A DNA stretch of 64,000 nucleotides from Gremmenia infestans (lineage: Eukaryota > Ascomycota > Leotiomycetes > Helotiales > Hamatocanthoscyphaceae): assembly GCA_032629725.1 (NCBI GenBank), contig JAFEVB010000002.1:4092001-4156000 (forward strand), given 5' to 3'. Numbering within the stretch: the first letter of the stretch is position 1; every line of letters begins with the position of its first letter. The notes under the pieces were generated by a model. It was not told the origin of the DNA, did not search any database, and saw only the letters and a program-made list of their open reading frames with translations. This document shows, piece by piece, positions 34,193 to 46,012 of the stretch. A program made the translations under genes and the position numbers.

Positions 34193-35463
34193 AATTGATT
34201 AATTACTTGGCCGGCGCGGAAAAAAGAAAGACATATCACAAAAGTCACCCTGAATCTGTGGAAGAAGACATCAAAACTACAAAAGAGGGGACTGAGCTCA
34301 TAGAAAATTGTTCATCATGGATAAAGTATTGGTAGCAGAGGGAAGATACAAATCGCCTACAAAACGCAGCAATAAAAGCCAGGAACAGACGGATCATTGC
34401 CCGTAATTCCTGACTGGGAGGTTACAATGCAGGAGAATACGGCTTCATTGGGAGAGCCGTTGCAATGACGTTGGTCTGCTCAGGGGAGAGAATTCTTGCT
34501 ATGAGAGTTCAAAGCTTGGCAGCCAGTGAAAATCGTGCGGTTGAAATCATAACCCCAGTCGCCTCGCCAAACAAGCATTTCAACGTCTGTAAACGAGCCG
34601 AGGGTAAGATCATGATGGCATTCAGGCTTTTTATGAAGTTCGGTTCTGGATGAAGATAAGCCCGACTCGGAAGATTGGACTTTGTTGATCCGTAGAAATC
34701 TGTTCAGGTAGAGGACTGCGTGCCGGTCATGGGACGAAGACAGAGTATTGCCCCTATTGGGTAGTCTAAAGCTGCCTAGTCCAGCTCTGGATATGGAAAT
34801 GCCAAGTCTCCTCCATCGATTGGGATAGAGCGCAAGACAGTCGGCATAAGCATAGTGGAGAAAAACCCTAGTCGTATGAGAACATCTGGAACATATTGAG
34901 CAGCTTGCACCCCTACTGCATTTGGGTTTGCACTTCTTTGGCCCACTTGAGATACCGGCAGAGACTTTCTAGCTGGAGTAACTAGACTCGGCGCTCTTGG
35001 GATTTAATGCGCAGTTGACAATCGCCAAACGGTTCCATTGTTGGATCAGGAAATGCTCTGGACGACTCGGAATATATGGGAGAGGAAGTGCAGGAGATGA
35101 GGCTACCGGGATTGTAGACTGGTACTTCCAGCCCAACTTTATTTTGACAGTGCAGTTTGATGAAGCTGGCCAGCTTCATAGGTAGAAAAGGAAAATATAT
35201 AGCGTTGTATAAGAATTTCAAAGAATGAGGCTCCTCAACAATACCAACGAAGGTAGATAGCCAGATAACGTAGAGGGGAAGATTTTTACCCACGTGCACT
35301 ATCTATGGTAACCATAGGCGACACTAGTGATTGGGGTCGTAAACAATACTACCACAACTCGGATCGTTATCCGTACTGCACCAGAATCTGCACCTTGAAC
35401 ACCATCAACTTACATTTAATTCATAATACAAGCTGCGGATTACTTCTATCCTTGATCAAGCAG
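34193..35463. other. Divergent intergenic region protease-like gene / Cut12-domain gene
   Basis: 1.27 kb containing both promoters. No gene or repeat recognised. A frame continuous with the next gene is open back to 35305 but lacks family similarity before 35464. Confidence 0.45.
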
Positions 35464-37129
35464 ATGGATATGTCCTACAAGTTCCCCGGCTCGCCTGGGA
35501 CACCACTCCACCAAGTCTCTCCTGAGCGCGTCAACCAGCAACGCCCAATATCGATGTTTGAGCCTGATTCAGATTCCGCCGGTATACCTCGGTTTTCGGA
35601 AGTGAAGGGCCATTCACATTCGAGAGATAGCTCGGTGCATGACAAGATATCACAGTTCAATACCTTGGCATTTCAAGGAAAGCAGTTGGAGCGCAAAGCG
35701 AATGACGCGGCGCTCAAGCGTGCAATGTTGGGGCGGGAGGAGGCTGAGAGCGAGATGAGGAGATATAGAGACGAGACAAGGTCCCTACGGAAGCATATTG
35801 AGGAGGGAAAGGAGAGAGAACGTAAGGTAGGAGAGAGGTTGGAGACCGTTATGGTACGTTTGCCCTCCTGGCGCATATTGACAGCTGCTGATGATTCCGC
35901 AGGAGAATTACGGACGAGCGAAAGAGACCCACGCGCATACACAAACATTATGGGAGAAGGAGATTCGGCGAGCTAGGAAGGAATCGTTTAAGTCACAGTC
36001 CGTCGTTGTCAAGCTACAGGAAGAGCTCAAGTCGTCTCGCAACCTCATGAAGGCTGCACAAGCGGATTACGAGCAGGAGAAAGAGCGCAGCACGAGGAGA
36101 GAGCAAGAGGCTTTCGCGGCGAGATACCAGCTTGTCGGCGTCCAAGAAGAACTCTCTCAGATGCAGGAGAAGGTTAAGCTTGTGGAGCAAGAACGGGATG
36201 CCTTGAGGACGATTGCAAAGAACGAGGAGATTGCTAGGATTGCTGCCGAGGGACGAATCCCATTGCCCAAGTCGTCCGACGACGATGAGTTTGCTTCACC
36301 GAAGAAGCAGAGGAAGTCTCTGGACCCTATTACGATCACATCATCGGCTGCCAGTGAGGAGGAGTTCGAGGAGATCCGGATGCGATTTGGATGGGAGCAA
36401 CAGAGGGCAGAACGGGCGCATGATCGAGTTGAGTTCTTGGAGATGGAGTGCCGTCTCAACTGCTGCGCATCAAGAAAAGAACGAAATGCGGAGCGCATGC
36501 CTGCGCCAAGTCAGAAATCCAGACCAAGCACAGTATACATAGCCGCCGAAGGAGTCTTCAGAACCGTCTCTCCGCCACCACAAGAGTCCCCTTGGATCTC
36601 ACCTGCAAAGAAGACAATCCCAATCTTGGAGCAGCCTGAGTCTCGGCCAACACAGCTAAGCTACGCCAGAACACCTTCGTGCGAGCCCCCGGGACCATCC
36701 ATGATCTCAGACGGCAACACCTCTTTACTCTCCCTATTCGATGCACCCCAAAGCCCAGCGCAGAGCATGAAAGAGGAGCCAGAGAGCCCAGGCCCAACCA
36801 TTAAAGAAGAACCAGAGGAATACGATGAATCAAACCACACAGTCATTCAGACAATTACAACAACAACCCGTATCCCCCTCGCCTCCCCCGTGGACCTCAC
36901 TCCCCAAACAGTCCTACCGGCAATATGCTCAAACCCGGCCCTGAGCCCGACCATGTCCCGCGAAGAAGCACTAGCGCAGATCCGAGAGCGCAGAGGCCGA
37001 GCAAGAAGCCTAGCACAGGGAACACTTACGCCGAGGAAGCAGATGGTTGAGGGTGGAGTTCGTCGAGATATCAGTGCACCTGCTATTCGGAGTGGTAACA
37101 CCCGCGGCAGGAGTCAGGCCAGAACATGA
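35464..37129 (+). CDS. Spindle-pole-body-associated Cut12-domain protein
   Basis: Probable spindle-pole-body component of the fission-yeast Cut12 type, which links Polo kinase and mitotic entry to pole function. Exons 35464-35853 and 35903-37129 give 538 aa. A disordered N-terminus with SPGTP and SPERV sites precedes a long coiled coil from ~65 to ~255 (KQLERKANDAALKRAMLGREE, then ENYGRAKETHAHTQTLWEKE, then RYQLVGVQEELSQMQEKVKL). The conserved block EEIARIAAEGRIPLP followed by DDDEFASPKK is the pattern I associate with filamentous-fungal Cut12-domain proteins. The C-terminal third is disordered and Ser/Pro-rich (QSPAQSMKEEPESPGP), ending with a basic GRARSLAQGTLTPRKQ stretch. Start chosen at MDMSYKF; the next ATG two codons on is equally possible. 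Family assignment rests on memory of the pattern. Confidence 0.68.
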
Positions 37130-38615
37130 GCGAAAAGTGCGTTTGATTACCTGATTCCCTGCGTCGAATGGATTTTTGGATAGGGGACTGGCGGGGAGTT
37201 TCTTTTCGGGAAAAAGCAGCATAGCACCTGGCGTTTTCTTCCGGGGCTGTGTTACGGCTGTATATCATGAAACGCGTTTGTTTCGAGTGTAATTAGCCTT
37301 TATAATATGGATCGGTTTGAGTATATTCGGTTTTCTAGCATTGCGTCACGCGTGATTTGTTGGTTTGTGCATGTATAAATACTGCTCCTTCCAAAGAACT
37401 TGAAAGTAACAACAGACATGGCGAGAAACCTTGGTTCACACTGGGGGTGGACTTGACGTCCGCTTTACCTTCTGTTGTTGTTACAATTCAAAAACTACTC
37501 TGTGAGCTATACTGATCCTTTTTGTGAGGTATTAAGTTACTGAACCTAGTGACGTGGCATTCCATATCATCGGTACTTTCGACTGAATTTTGCAAATGAC
37601 AGCAAAGTACCTGGTATGAACAAAAGTTTTCGGTATCTTCTGTGCAACACCTTTTGTAGCTAGCTTAATTACTGGACTTTGGTACAGTAAAGTAACTGTT
37701 GTGGACGGACGAAGGTAGCTGAGACTTCTCAATGGGGGAACAGCATAACCTTTGCGTCTAAATCTTTTGTCCGGAATCTTGACGTTGTTTCGTGTTCCCC
37801 TTGGTCCTTATATACCTATACATCTTACCTCTCCGGCTGCAAATAATTGAATAGAGTAGCAAGTGGAGAAGATGAAGCCCCGTCATGTGCTATACTAGCA
37901 CATCTTACCGACTTTCTTTCCTCAGGCCAGACCGTCAGGGACGTTTGAGCTGCTTGCTTGTAAAAGTCTATATATATATTGTTCCGCCGGTCCTGAGAGA
38001 GCTAAAGCAAGAGGAAAATTTTAGTCCTTTATAACACTTGGAAGCTCTTAGCACTTGTGTTGCCTCTGTTCACCTACCGTAGAATATAAAAGCTCTCTCT
38101 CTCTCTCGGCTTCTCTGGTTTCGAGCACATACCGGTAGGTAGTTACTTCACTGTGAGTGACTTTTCTGGATATCGTCGTTGGATATCGTCGTAGCTTTCG
38201 ACTGAATATAATATATGACAGCAACCTAGTCCTATTTTTTCAAAGCAGCCTACAACCTCTCATTGTCAATTCATTCCTAAAGAGATACTTGTATGAAAGC
38301 TTTGTACTGGTAGTTCTTGTTGAGGTTGGAGTCTCACACACCACCAAAAGAGTCTTGACTTAATACACTTGCTTTCCAATCTGAATATCCAGATTCTGGT
38401 TCTAGATTATACTTATATACAAAAATCAGAATCTTTCCAAAGTTCACATTTTGTATAGTATAGGAATATCACGTGTGGCCGCGGAAGTCGCGTCGCGCTT
38501 CATCTCTCGAACGCGTCGCCAAACATCACCCACATGCAACTTCAAGCCTTGCAACCTCAATACAAATTAATTGCTCAACGCTCTTATCAACCACTACAGA
38601 CAACAAGCCGCAATC
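37130..38615. other. 1.5-kb intergenic region
   Basis: No gene seen. It contains a CT microsatellite (38093-38105), a TATATATATATT run (~37970-37980) and two similar blocks, CGACTGAATTTTGCAAATGACAGCAA (37577-37602) and CGACTGAATATAATATATGACAGCAA (38199-38224), which may be remnants of one repeat. Confidence 0.45.
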
Positions 38616-39321
38616 ATGCCCCCCAAACCCTTCAAACCCCCTCGCCCCTCAGGATCAGGCTCAGGCACAACCTCGTCCAACGGCCGACCCCGCAAATCCA
38701 ACACCTCTATGCCGTCGACCTCGAAACCAAAAACAACGTCCACCGGCATCTCAAAATCCAAATCCTCTACTTCCAAACGCCTCAGCGCCCGCGATATCGG
38801 GCTTCCATCCCTGTCCCCCGACTCGGACGATCCGTCTAGTGCCTCGCCCTCGCAGACAGCAGAAGAATCCGACGATCCGTTTGCGTCGCAACCCGTTGTG
38901 TCTAAAGCCAAGAAACGGCAGAGTGGTGGTAAGGGGGTGGATATGGATATGGATGGGGTGAGGGCTAGGGATGTAGTGGAGATTGATGAAGATGCTGATG
39001 GTGAGGAGGGAGACGAGAGGAGGGAGGGAATACCGCCGGACTTGTTGAGTGTATTGTTGCACCAGATGTTCCGCAAGGAGGGCACGAGGATGAGTAAAGG
39101 TGCGAATGCGGCGGTGGGGAAGTATATGGAGACGTTTGTTAGGGAGGGGGTTGCTAGGTGTGTGTGGGCGGGTGCGGAGAGGAGGGGGGAGGGGGGTGTC
39201 GTTGAGGTGAGTTTTGAGTGGGATGGAGGGAGAAGAGAAGGAGTGGCATTGCTAATACGTGTCGCTTTTTTAGGTTGAGGATTTGGAGAAATTGGCGCCG
39301 CAGCTTTTGCTTGATTTTTAG
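38616..39321 (+). CDS. mhf2: CENP-X / Mhf2 histone-fold protein with long N-terminal extension
   Basis: Histone-fold partner of CENP-S (Mhf1); acts at the inner kinetochore and with FANCM/Fml1/Mph1 in fork repair. Exons 38616-39206 and 39274-39321 give 212 aa. The C-terminal ~85 residues are the conserved part: IPPDLLSVLLHQMF, then MSKGANAAVGKYMETFVREGVARCV, then VEDLEKLAPQLLLDF at the very end, encoded by the short second exon. The first ~125 residues are a disordered Pro/Ser/Thr-rich basic segment followed by an acidic EIDEDADGEEGDE run; human CENP-X is ~81 aa, so this is a large extension, as in other filamentous fungi. The intron near the end of the histone fold is needed to reach the conserved terminus. 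Confidence 0.88.
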
Positions 39322-40573
39322 AGATGGGAGGCGGGTTATGGATGGGTTTATTGATCAAGGAATGGGCAATAAATGGGTATGGATATCAGTCGAGTCTACG
39401 ACTCCTTTGGACGGCGCATATGTACGGAATTAGAGAGATATGTTTACGGCGTTGGGTGGGATATCTACCTATGTATATGGATTGCTGTGGGTAATACGGA
39501 CGATTGAAGGTTGTTCATGTTATGTATTGACATTTCCGCACTGCTGATAGATACCCTTATGTGTAAATTCGTGCAGTAATACTAGGAGACAAAGCTGCCA
39601 ATAAATCTCTCTGCCAAGCATTCATCTCAATTGAGTATTTATGCACTGCTGCGCACACTTGTATGTCTCCGCCTTCCTATATCCACCAATAAAAACACTC
39701 CAAGCGTCAGTTTTCAAGTATAAAGCAGAAGCCAGACTCACCCAACATCCCACCAGTGAATGCAAAATATCATCTTATCTTCTCATCCCATATCCCCTTC
39801 CCCATCCAGCCGTCCCCTAAACTTTTGTTGCACTTCGCAAATCCGGCTCTCGCTTTTGAGGGCATTCCCAACTCCCATGCTCGAAATATGTATATGTGCT
39901 GAAAAGCAGGAGGATGAGGAGGATAGATCCAAGAGTCGCGAGGTGCAAGGAAGGTTTTTGGGTGTGGTTGGTGGTGGGCGGTGGTGGGGGATAGGTCGTG
40001 GTAGGAGGATGCATGCTCAGGTCGAAACTAGAAATATGTACATACGATGGCTGAAAAAGAGGAGGATGGGGAGAAAACAGAGGGATGGGGAGAATAGGTT
40101 TGAGAATTGCGATGTGCAACAAAGGATTTGGGAGTGGGCTGGATGGGGAGGGGTGGGTGGATACTTGTACGGATGAGGGAATTCATGTTAAGGACTTCAG
40201 ATGATAAATTGAGGATTCCTGGACATTTTCGAGATTCTGAGGCACGTAGTTAGGCATGACATGTCTTGGCTCTGATATATGGGATTTGGAATTGCAATAG
40301 AGGTTGTATGTGTGCATGTCTAGAAGTTCGAGGCAATTCACAGTTGCAGTGACTCTCTCCTCAAGACATGAGTGCTCTGGCACCCTTTAAGATAGGCGGT
40401 TGCTTTCACCACTGGCATCAGAAGCACAACTTTTATCTTCACGAGGATTTATAGTGAGACTCTGCTGGTGTAGAAGCAGGCGAAAGTGCACCAGTACACG
40501 TTTAGGTGCAATTCCACTCATCCAAAACCCCTTTATTTACTGCCCCTGTTTTCAATGCTCATAATTCAAATTA
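39322..40573. other. 1.25-kb intergenic region with degenerate inverted/direct repeats
   Basis: The segment 39785-40165 is built of imperfect repeats (listed separately). The open frame spanning 39760-40176 is made of that repeat DNA and is not accepted as a gene. The rest is featureless. Confidence 0.5.
39785..40165. repeat. Imperfect inverted and direct repeat cluster
   Basis: Left arm 39785-39850 (CCCCATCCAGCC..TTTTGTTGCACTTCGCAA) is the reverse complement, with changes, of 40100-40160 (ATTGCGATGTGCAACAAAGG..GGCTGGATGGGG). Between them, GAAATATGTATATGTGCTGAAAAG..GGAGGATG (~39884-39916) recurs directly as GAAATATGTACATACGATGGCTGAAAAAGAGGAGGATG (~40030-40067). Resembles a decayed foldback/MITE-like element or its nested copies. 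Confidence 0.6.
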
Positions 40574-40789
40574 TTACCTACATAGCACGCTCTTCACCTT
40601 ATCATAATTATCTCCATAGCACTCTGCAACATTATCCGCCGTCATAGTCCTAAAGCAATTGAAACACTTCCCCGCGGACATAAATACAAATTCAACCATT
40701 GGTTTATCACACTTTCTTGCCAGCTCTAGCTCTTGCTTCCTCTCCATCAATTGCTCTCCAAAGACCCGTGCAAGCTCCGCACCTAACAT
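40574..40789 (-). CDS. Small hypothetical protein, 71 aa
   Basis: Single open frame from an ATG at 40789. Charged helix at the start (FGEQLMERKQELELARKC) followed by a Cys-containing part (GKCFNCFRTM..AECYG) and a stop after VLCR. Not recognised. It begins 23 nt after the stop of the small ORF at 40812-41066 on the same strand. The two could be parts of one spliced gene, though I found no clean donor/acceptor pair in the right phase. Confidence 0.3.
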   Translation of the reverse strand: MLGAELARVFGEQLMERKQELELARKCDKPMVEFVFMSAGKCFNCFRTMTADNVAECYGDNYDKVKSVLCR

Positions 40790-40811
40790 CCTGGAGACTC
40801 AGGAGAGAAGG

Positions 40812-41066
40812 CTAGGACTGCCGAGGTCCTGGCGATCGCCCCCTTCTGGCAATGGTGGGTGCAGAATTAGACATGGCAAGTATTCTTTGCTGCAAGAGCT
40901 CGCACATCTCCTTGACCTCATCTTGGATTGCATTGATCCGCGGCATTGTGTCTTGAATTACATTTTCTGGGTGGTCAGATGTGGAAAGTGCATCGGTCAG
41001 ATATGCCACGAGTTCGTTGACGCGTGATGTCAAATCTGCTATCTGGCTGGCCAGGACAGGATCCAT
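40812..41066 (-). CDS. Small coiled-coil hypothetical protein, 84 aa
   Basis: ATG at 41066 opens an amphipathic, helix-rich frame (SQIADLTSRVNELVAYLTDAL, then RINAIQDEVKEMCELLQQRIL) with a basic RRGRSPGPR tail. Heptad-like spacing of Ile/Leu/Val suggests a coiled coil. The amino-acid pattern is protein-like, unlike the shadow frames nearby, but no family is recognised. Its frame is open upstream to ~41249 without a better start. Confidence 0.4.
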   Translation of the reverse strand: MDPVLASQIADLTSRVNELVAYLTDALSTSDHPENVIQDTMPRINAIQDEVKEMCELLQQRILAMSNSAPTIARRGRSPGPRQS

Positions 41067-41540
41067 GATAGTACGTGTTGAGTGTTGATACTTTCCAGAT
41101 TTCTTCAAGAGTAATAAGACATATTTGAGGGAGTTGGGAGAAATTCCAGAGGGAAGAGGCAATTTTGAAGAAAGTGAATTTTCAGTTGTGATGCTGCAAA
41201 GGATGGCACGCCGGTCTATATACAAGTTCACAGACCTCAACATGGCCAAACAGCATTGCTACTATCATCGATTGCACAAGCATCCCATCTTGCTTGTAAC
41301 ATTAGTCTTCGAACATTCACAAAGTGGTCCAAACAGACAAATTAGACGCCAACAGTCATAAGTCGCAGTCACAAAGTTGCCTTTGATGTATAAACACTGA
41401 CTGCAAAATGCACCGAAGTACTTGTTTGTCTAATACAAATCCATAACCATGATGGGAACGCTGACCATGATGACAGAAGATTCGGGTTAAGTGTTTGACC
41501 TCATCAAACCTGTAGAGCTAGGCAATCTCCCAGCTTCTCT
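41067..41540. other. Intergenic region between small ORF and peptidase
   Basis: 474 bp holding the upstream region of the small coiled-coil ORF and the 3' UTR of the iminopeptidase gene. Nothing else seen. Confidence 0.4.
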
Positions 41541-42996
41541 TCAATCCATCACATCATCCCTCAGTGCGAACAACGCTTCAACCACCTGCTCTGTCTTGGT
41601 TCTAACGGCATCGTGATACATGGTATTTGTAATAAATTGCTTGCAGTTCCTCACCTTCTTTATAGACTCCTGCGCCAACTCAAAATTCACCTGCGCGTCG
41701 TCCACATATACAGCCGCGTACACCGGAACTTCATTCTTCGCGAGTTGGTGCTCGTCAAACAAGTCCGGCCATTCCCGGTACTGGGCAATGACCTCAGCTA
41801 CCTTGCGAAGCTTTCGAAGCTCGGAAAATGTCTCGAACATGAATGGGAATACCATTGCCCCAGCAAAGTACAATGGGACCTTGAGATTTGCTTTTGTCGC
41901 CGAGGTCGAGTCAAGCACCCAACGGAACTCCTCCAAGGACGTGGAGATGCGTTCAGCCGCCCAGTCTGAAGGTCCGCGGGGGTTGTAAATGGATTCGCGA
42001 AGAACGGAATAGAGGACATTCTCATCGTAGCCTCCAATGGCCTCGATTTTTGACAATGTTGGCCGAGTGATCAGGTTGAATGATTCAAGCTCCAAACGCA
42101 TGCGAAGCACAATATCATGAACTGTATCAAATCCGCCGGACAAGCCAAACACCATGCCGAGTGTCAAGAATCTTTGTACCGTCAAAACCCCGCCTGCCGG
42201 CATTGGTAGGCTACCTTTGGAGTCGATATGAGCTACCAAGTCATGGATGGTCTGGATGTCTTCCGGGAACTTTTCATAGTATGCTTTGTTTCGCTCTATC
42301 ATCCTTTTGAAGGCCTTCCCGTACACCTCATCTGGTCCTTTTCCTATTGCCGTCATGCCGGCAGAGATGAACGCTTCTTGAAGACCCTGAGGATATTTGG
42401 AGAGATACGTCAAGGCGCAATAACCACCAAAGCTCTGGCCCCAGATGCTCCATTTCTTGAGTTCGATTGGGTAATTCCGAGTAAGTACATGCCGTATTGC
42501 CTCACAATCCGCAACGATACTATCAGCACGGAATAGCTTGAGGTAATCAGCTTGGGCTTGGGTATCACCCTGCAGCGCCAAAGTTTCCGCGGTTATTGGA
42601 CTGCTGAGCCCTGTCCCTCGCTGGTCCATATACAGCATTTGGTATCCCCGATCTAAAATGAGTTTGGTAATGCCGGATGCTTGGGGTGGTTGGCATCCTT
42701 TCCCTGGACCGCCTTGCAGCCAAAGCAGCCATGGCTTTTGCTCGGTTTCCCCTTTTCCATTGACAGATCCTGCGGGTCGTTCATGCTTGGTTACACTACG
42801 AGCAAAAACTCGTAGAGTCCCTAGAGAAGGATTTGAGTAATCTCTTGGCACCTGAAAAAAGAGCTCGGTGACTTGGAGTTTCCCTGGTATGATTCAGTTG
42901 ACAGCTTTTCACACAATGAAGAGGAATGATTGACACATAATGATGAAAATGCTGACCGGGGATCAGATGGGATTTGCTATCGAGAAGGGTTGCCAT
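41541..42996 (-). CDS. Proline iminopeptidase-like alpha/beta hydrolase (peptidase family S33)
   Basis: Removes N-terminal proline (or related residues) from peptides; probably cytosolic since no signal peptide is seen. Exons 42957-42996 and 41541-42883 on the minus strand give 460 aa, the usual size of the fungal S33 prolyl aminopeptidase. The 40-nt first exon encodes MATLLDSKSHLIP, and the protein continues GKLQVTELFFQVPRDYSNP, the typical opening. Oxyanion region LLWLQGGPGKG lies at ~65-75, with DQRGTGLS next. The nucleophile Ser is near 163 in IWGQSFGGYCA. The catalytic Asp/His should lie in the last quarter (VYVDDAQVNFELA and MYHDAVR). The gene is upstream-adjacent to a divergently oriented transcription-factor-like gene. 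Confidence 0.9.
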
Positions 42997-43815
42997 GGTT
43001 CTGGTAGTCGATTTGCTGTCTTTCACTAGAAGGTCAGTTTATATGAGAACAATATATCAGCTGGGCAGAATTCAAAGAAAGTACGGTGATAATATTCTTT
43101 TATGCTGCAAAGAAGGTATATCCGGAGGCGGCAATCAGAAAAGGGGCCGGTCGTATTAGCAACTCCGTCTTATTATTTAGGTAACATGTAGCGAGGAACA
43201 GAGTTCATAAATGCCTCATCATGTCCCCATGGCCTATGGGAGTGTCAATGAGCAAAATGCAACACGTAGCTGGTGCAGCAAAATGCAACATATGACTAAG
43301 AGCACCAGTGAGACGGCCTGCCCTTCTCACGGCAGCAGCACACGTTGCGATTGACGAAACATTCACGGGAGGTCTGCTCGCTCCCAATCAAAAGATGGCG
43401 GAGGTTGTTGCGGAGCTCTGGCCATGCATGGGTTAAGTGTGATGGGAAACTGAAGCGAAGTACCGATACATTATTTGACTTAAACCAGATGAAAGACAGT
43501 TAGTACTAACAGACCGTTAGAAATATCTGATGAAGCTATTAGGAAGCTGAAGCATATCAAATCTCAAATTTGATATTTAGAGTATCATGGAAATTCCTGG
43601 GGAGCAAGTACCCCGAGCTGTGGCTGTGTTGTCCGGGTCAACTGCACGGCCACACCCTCTATTACAAACCATCGCATCCAACCACCAAGGAATTCAACGT
43701 TTACAACTAAACCTTACAATTTCCTCAAAGGTTATATTTCCACTATCTTTTACACTTTCAACCCCTGCAAAGTCCAGAACACCAAAAAGACAGAAACACG
43801 GCCGAGAAAATTAGC
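42997..43815. other. Divergent intergenic region peptidase / TF-domain gene
   Basis: 819 bp. Contains two GCAAAATGCAACA direct repeats (43253-43265 and 43278-43290). No gene recognised. Confidence 0.45.
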
Positions 43816-45482
43816 ATGTCTATAAACCAATCCCGCCAAGCCCTCCAATTTGTAACGATCACGAACCCAGATGAGATTAAAGACCCAGCAAAACAAAAAG
43901 CAATACGTCGGCAAGCAAGACGCAGGGTCAATGGCTCGAAGTCGAAGCCACTTAAGCTTACTTTCGACCTCCCAGCCGTGGATATCCACGCTGGCCCCGA
44001 AAAGCTGCAGCTGAAGGTGGGGCATTATATACCCCCACCAGTATATGAGCATGCAGAATTAAATACTGGGCTTCCTTCGTTTGATTTCTTGCGTTATACT
44101 AACACCAGTCGTGGATTCGTTATTTCTTCTCTGTCTAATATGAATAGTCGGATCTCACAACTCGTCGACTTCAGTAAGGAATGCATTTTGATTCTTCTCC
44201 TTCTTTACCCCTCCTCCCAAAATCGGAACCAATCAACCATATATAGAGACAAAAGCGGTGTCTAACTTATCACATCTAAAGTGCGCCAAGGAGCTGATGG
44301 AAACTTCTGTCCCCTATTGGACTTCTGGTGGAGCATAGCGCAATTGGATTCAACGGCCTTCTTTGTCACGCTCGCAAATGCATCGCGAGCCCTCAGCATA
44401 ATGCATCCTCCCACGGAGCCCAAAGAAAACCGTGAATCTATCACGCTATACACCCATTCTATCCAGTCACTGCAGAAGAGACTTCAGAAGCCCGTGGACG
44501 GATTGAGCCAAGGGGTCATCATATCCGTTCTCGAGTTTGCGTATCACGATGTGAGAAAGCTTAGATACATTTCCCCATGTGTTGAGAGGGATGTTAACCG
44601 ATTGTCAAGTTTCTCGGGCAGGATCTCCCACGCTGGAAGGTCCATATGGGCGGTCTCGCTAAGATCATTCAGCGAAGAGGTGGGATTCAGACTTTATATT
44701 CATCTGAAGCAATCACTCTCCTTACCTTCTGGTCTGAGCCTCCATTCCCCACTACTAAGAACTCGTTCTCTGACTAAGATCACAGGATCGATATTTCAGG
44801 CTCCTTTATATTTGATAGCCCGCCATGCTTCCCTTCACCCCACCACCTCGTCACGCAAGTTGTGCAGAAAGCTCCAACGAGCCATGTTCTGCAAAAGTGG
44901 AACGTATCTTTTCCAGACCTTTCTGATATCACTAGCTTTATGTGCCAAGCAGTAAACTTGTCGAAACACATTGATGAGCGTGCTTCCATCAATGCTGAAA
45001 TATGGAGAGACGATATGTTTATTGGCAGGACATTCAACGGAGTTGTCTACCAACTTTTATCATTGCCTCGACACACTGAAGAGCTAGAGAATGGTATACC
45101 TTCCCCAGAGCTAGTAATACGGGAAGCAATACGCCGAGCTTTTATTACTCTGTTTGCGTTATTGAGAGACAAATTCTCCGTCGTTCCGAGCGGGATTAAG
45201 CAGCACCGCAACGGAGTGAAAGAGCTTCTGCTCCAGCACCCAGTTGACTGGTCGGCTTTCCTGGAGCTACGCTTATGGATGCTGTTTACTGCATGCCTGG
45301 CTGCTGAAGTGGATGATCTTCCATGGTATATTGTGCAGATCAAAGACACCATGGTACAAATGGGGATTTCGGGGTGGGATGAGGGTGTGGAAGTGGCGAG
45401 AAGCATATTATGGATGGAGGAAACTTTCAGAAACAAGAGCGACAGAGTCAGAGACTTGTTTGAGCTGTTGCCAGTCCATTGA
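43816..45482 (+). CDS. Fungal-specific transcription-factor-domain protein without a zinc cluster
   Basis: Exons 43816-44173, 44282-44550, 44610-44731 and 44786-45482 give 481 aa. The N-terminus has a basic segment KQKAIRRQARRRVNGSKSK, typical of a Leotiomycete/Sordariomycete family that resembles the regulatory half of Zn2Cys6 factors but has no Cys cluster. Central landmarks are LLDFWWSIAQLDSTAFFVTLANASRAL, then VHMGGLAKIIQRRGGIQTL, then TFWIDISGSF, the last two joined only by the 54-nt third intron, which confirms the model. The remainder is alpha-helical (LVIREAIRRAFITLFALLR, LRLWMLFTACLAAEVDD). DNA binding is doubtful without the cluster; target unknown. Confidence 0.85.
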
Positions 45483-46012
45483 TGGGAACAGCGCACTTCC
45501 TAGCCGCAATACTGCCTTCGACATTTGCATGCTAGGCCACAACTAGTCCCAAGACGGAATATCACAGATCCCTGCCTGCATCGTTCGATCGAGGTAAACC
45601 CTCCCCTCAACACTTTTCATCAATAAACCTTCCCAGAAGATGGACCATGCTGACATTGTCCAGTCTAATATTCGGCATCATGACACGGCACGGCACGGTA
45701 GCGGGCATTGCAACTAGGCCCGAAATGGAAAATCACAACCCTTGCCTGCATAATGCGGCGAAATCGCGAGGGCCTCGACGCTTGAATAGCATTAAAGTTC
45801 GGATTATCAGAGATGAACATGCTCTTAGCAGAGCGATGGAATGCCAAATATTACAAATGGAAGAAAGTTGCCGCATGATTTTCAATCAGGAGTGAGTGGT
45901 GCAGAAATGTATAAAATGACCTGGAAGTCCATGTCATATCTCCAGTCAACCAACAACTCTCATCAGCACATCTTTAACCGCTTCATCTGTCCGAAATATC
46001 CTCAGAATAATC
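45483..46012. other. Intergenic region with a ~60-bp duplicated block
   Basis: 530 bp. CAACTAGTCCCAAGACGGAAT..CTGCCTGCAT (~45539-45580) recurs with changes as CAACTAGGCCCGAAATGGAAA..TTGCCTGCAT (~45712-45752), about 170 bp apart in the same orientation. It also contains a CACGGCACGGCACGG run (~45680-45698). No gene accepted. Confidence 0.5.

Noticed and set aside
39760..40176. 138-codon + strand frame
   Set aside because: Consists of the imperfect repeat cluster; repeated Arg/Gly/Trp strings reflect purine-rich DNA.
44281..44955. Continuous 224-codon frame across the TF-domain gene
   Set aside because: Only its first ~90 codons are exon 2; the rest reads through two introns and out of frame with the conserved GGLAKIIQRRGGIQTL segment.
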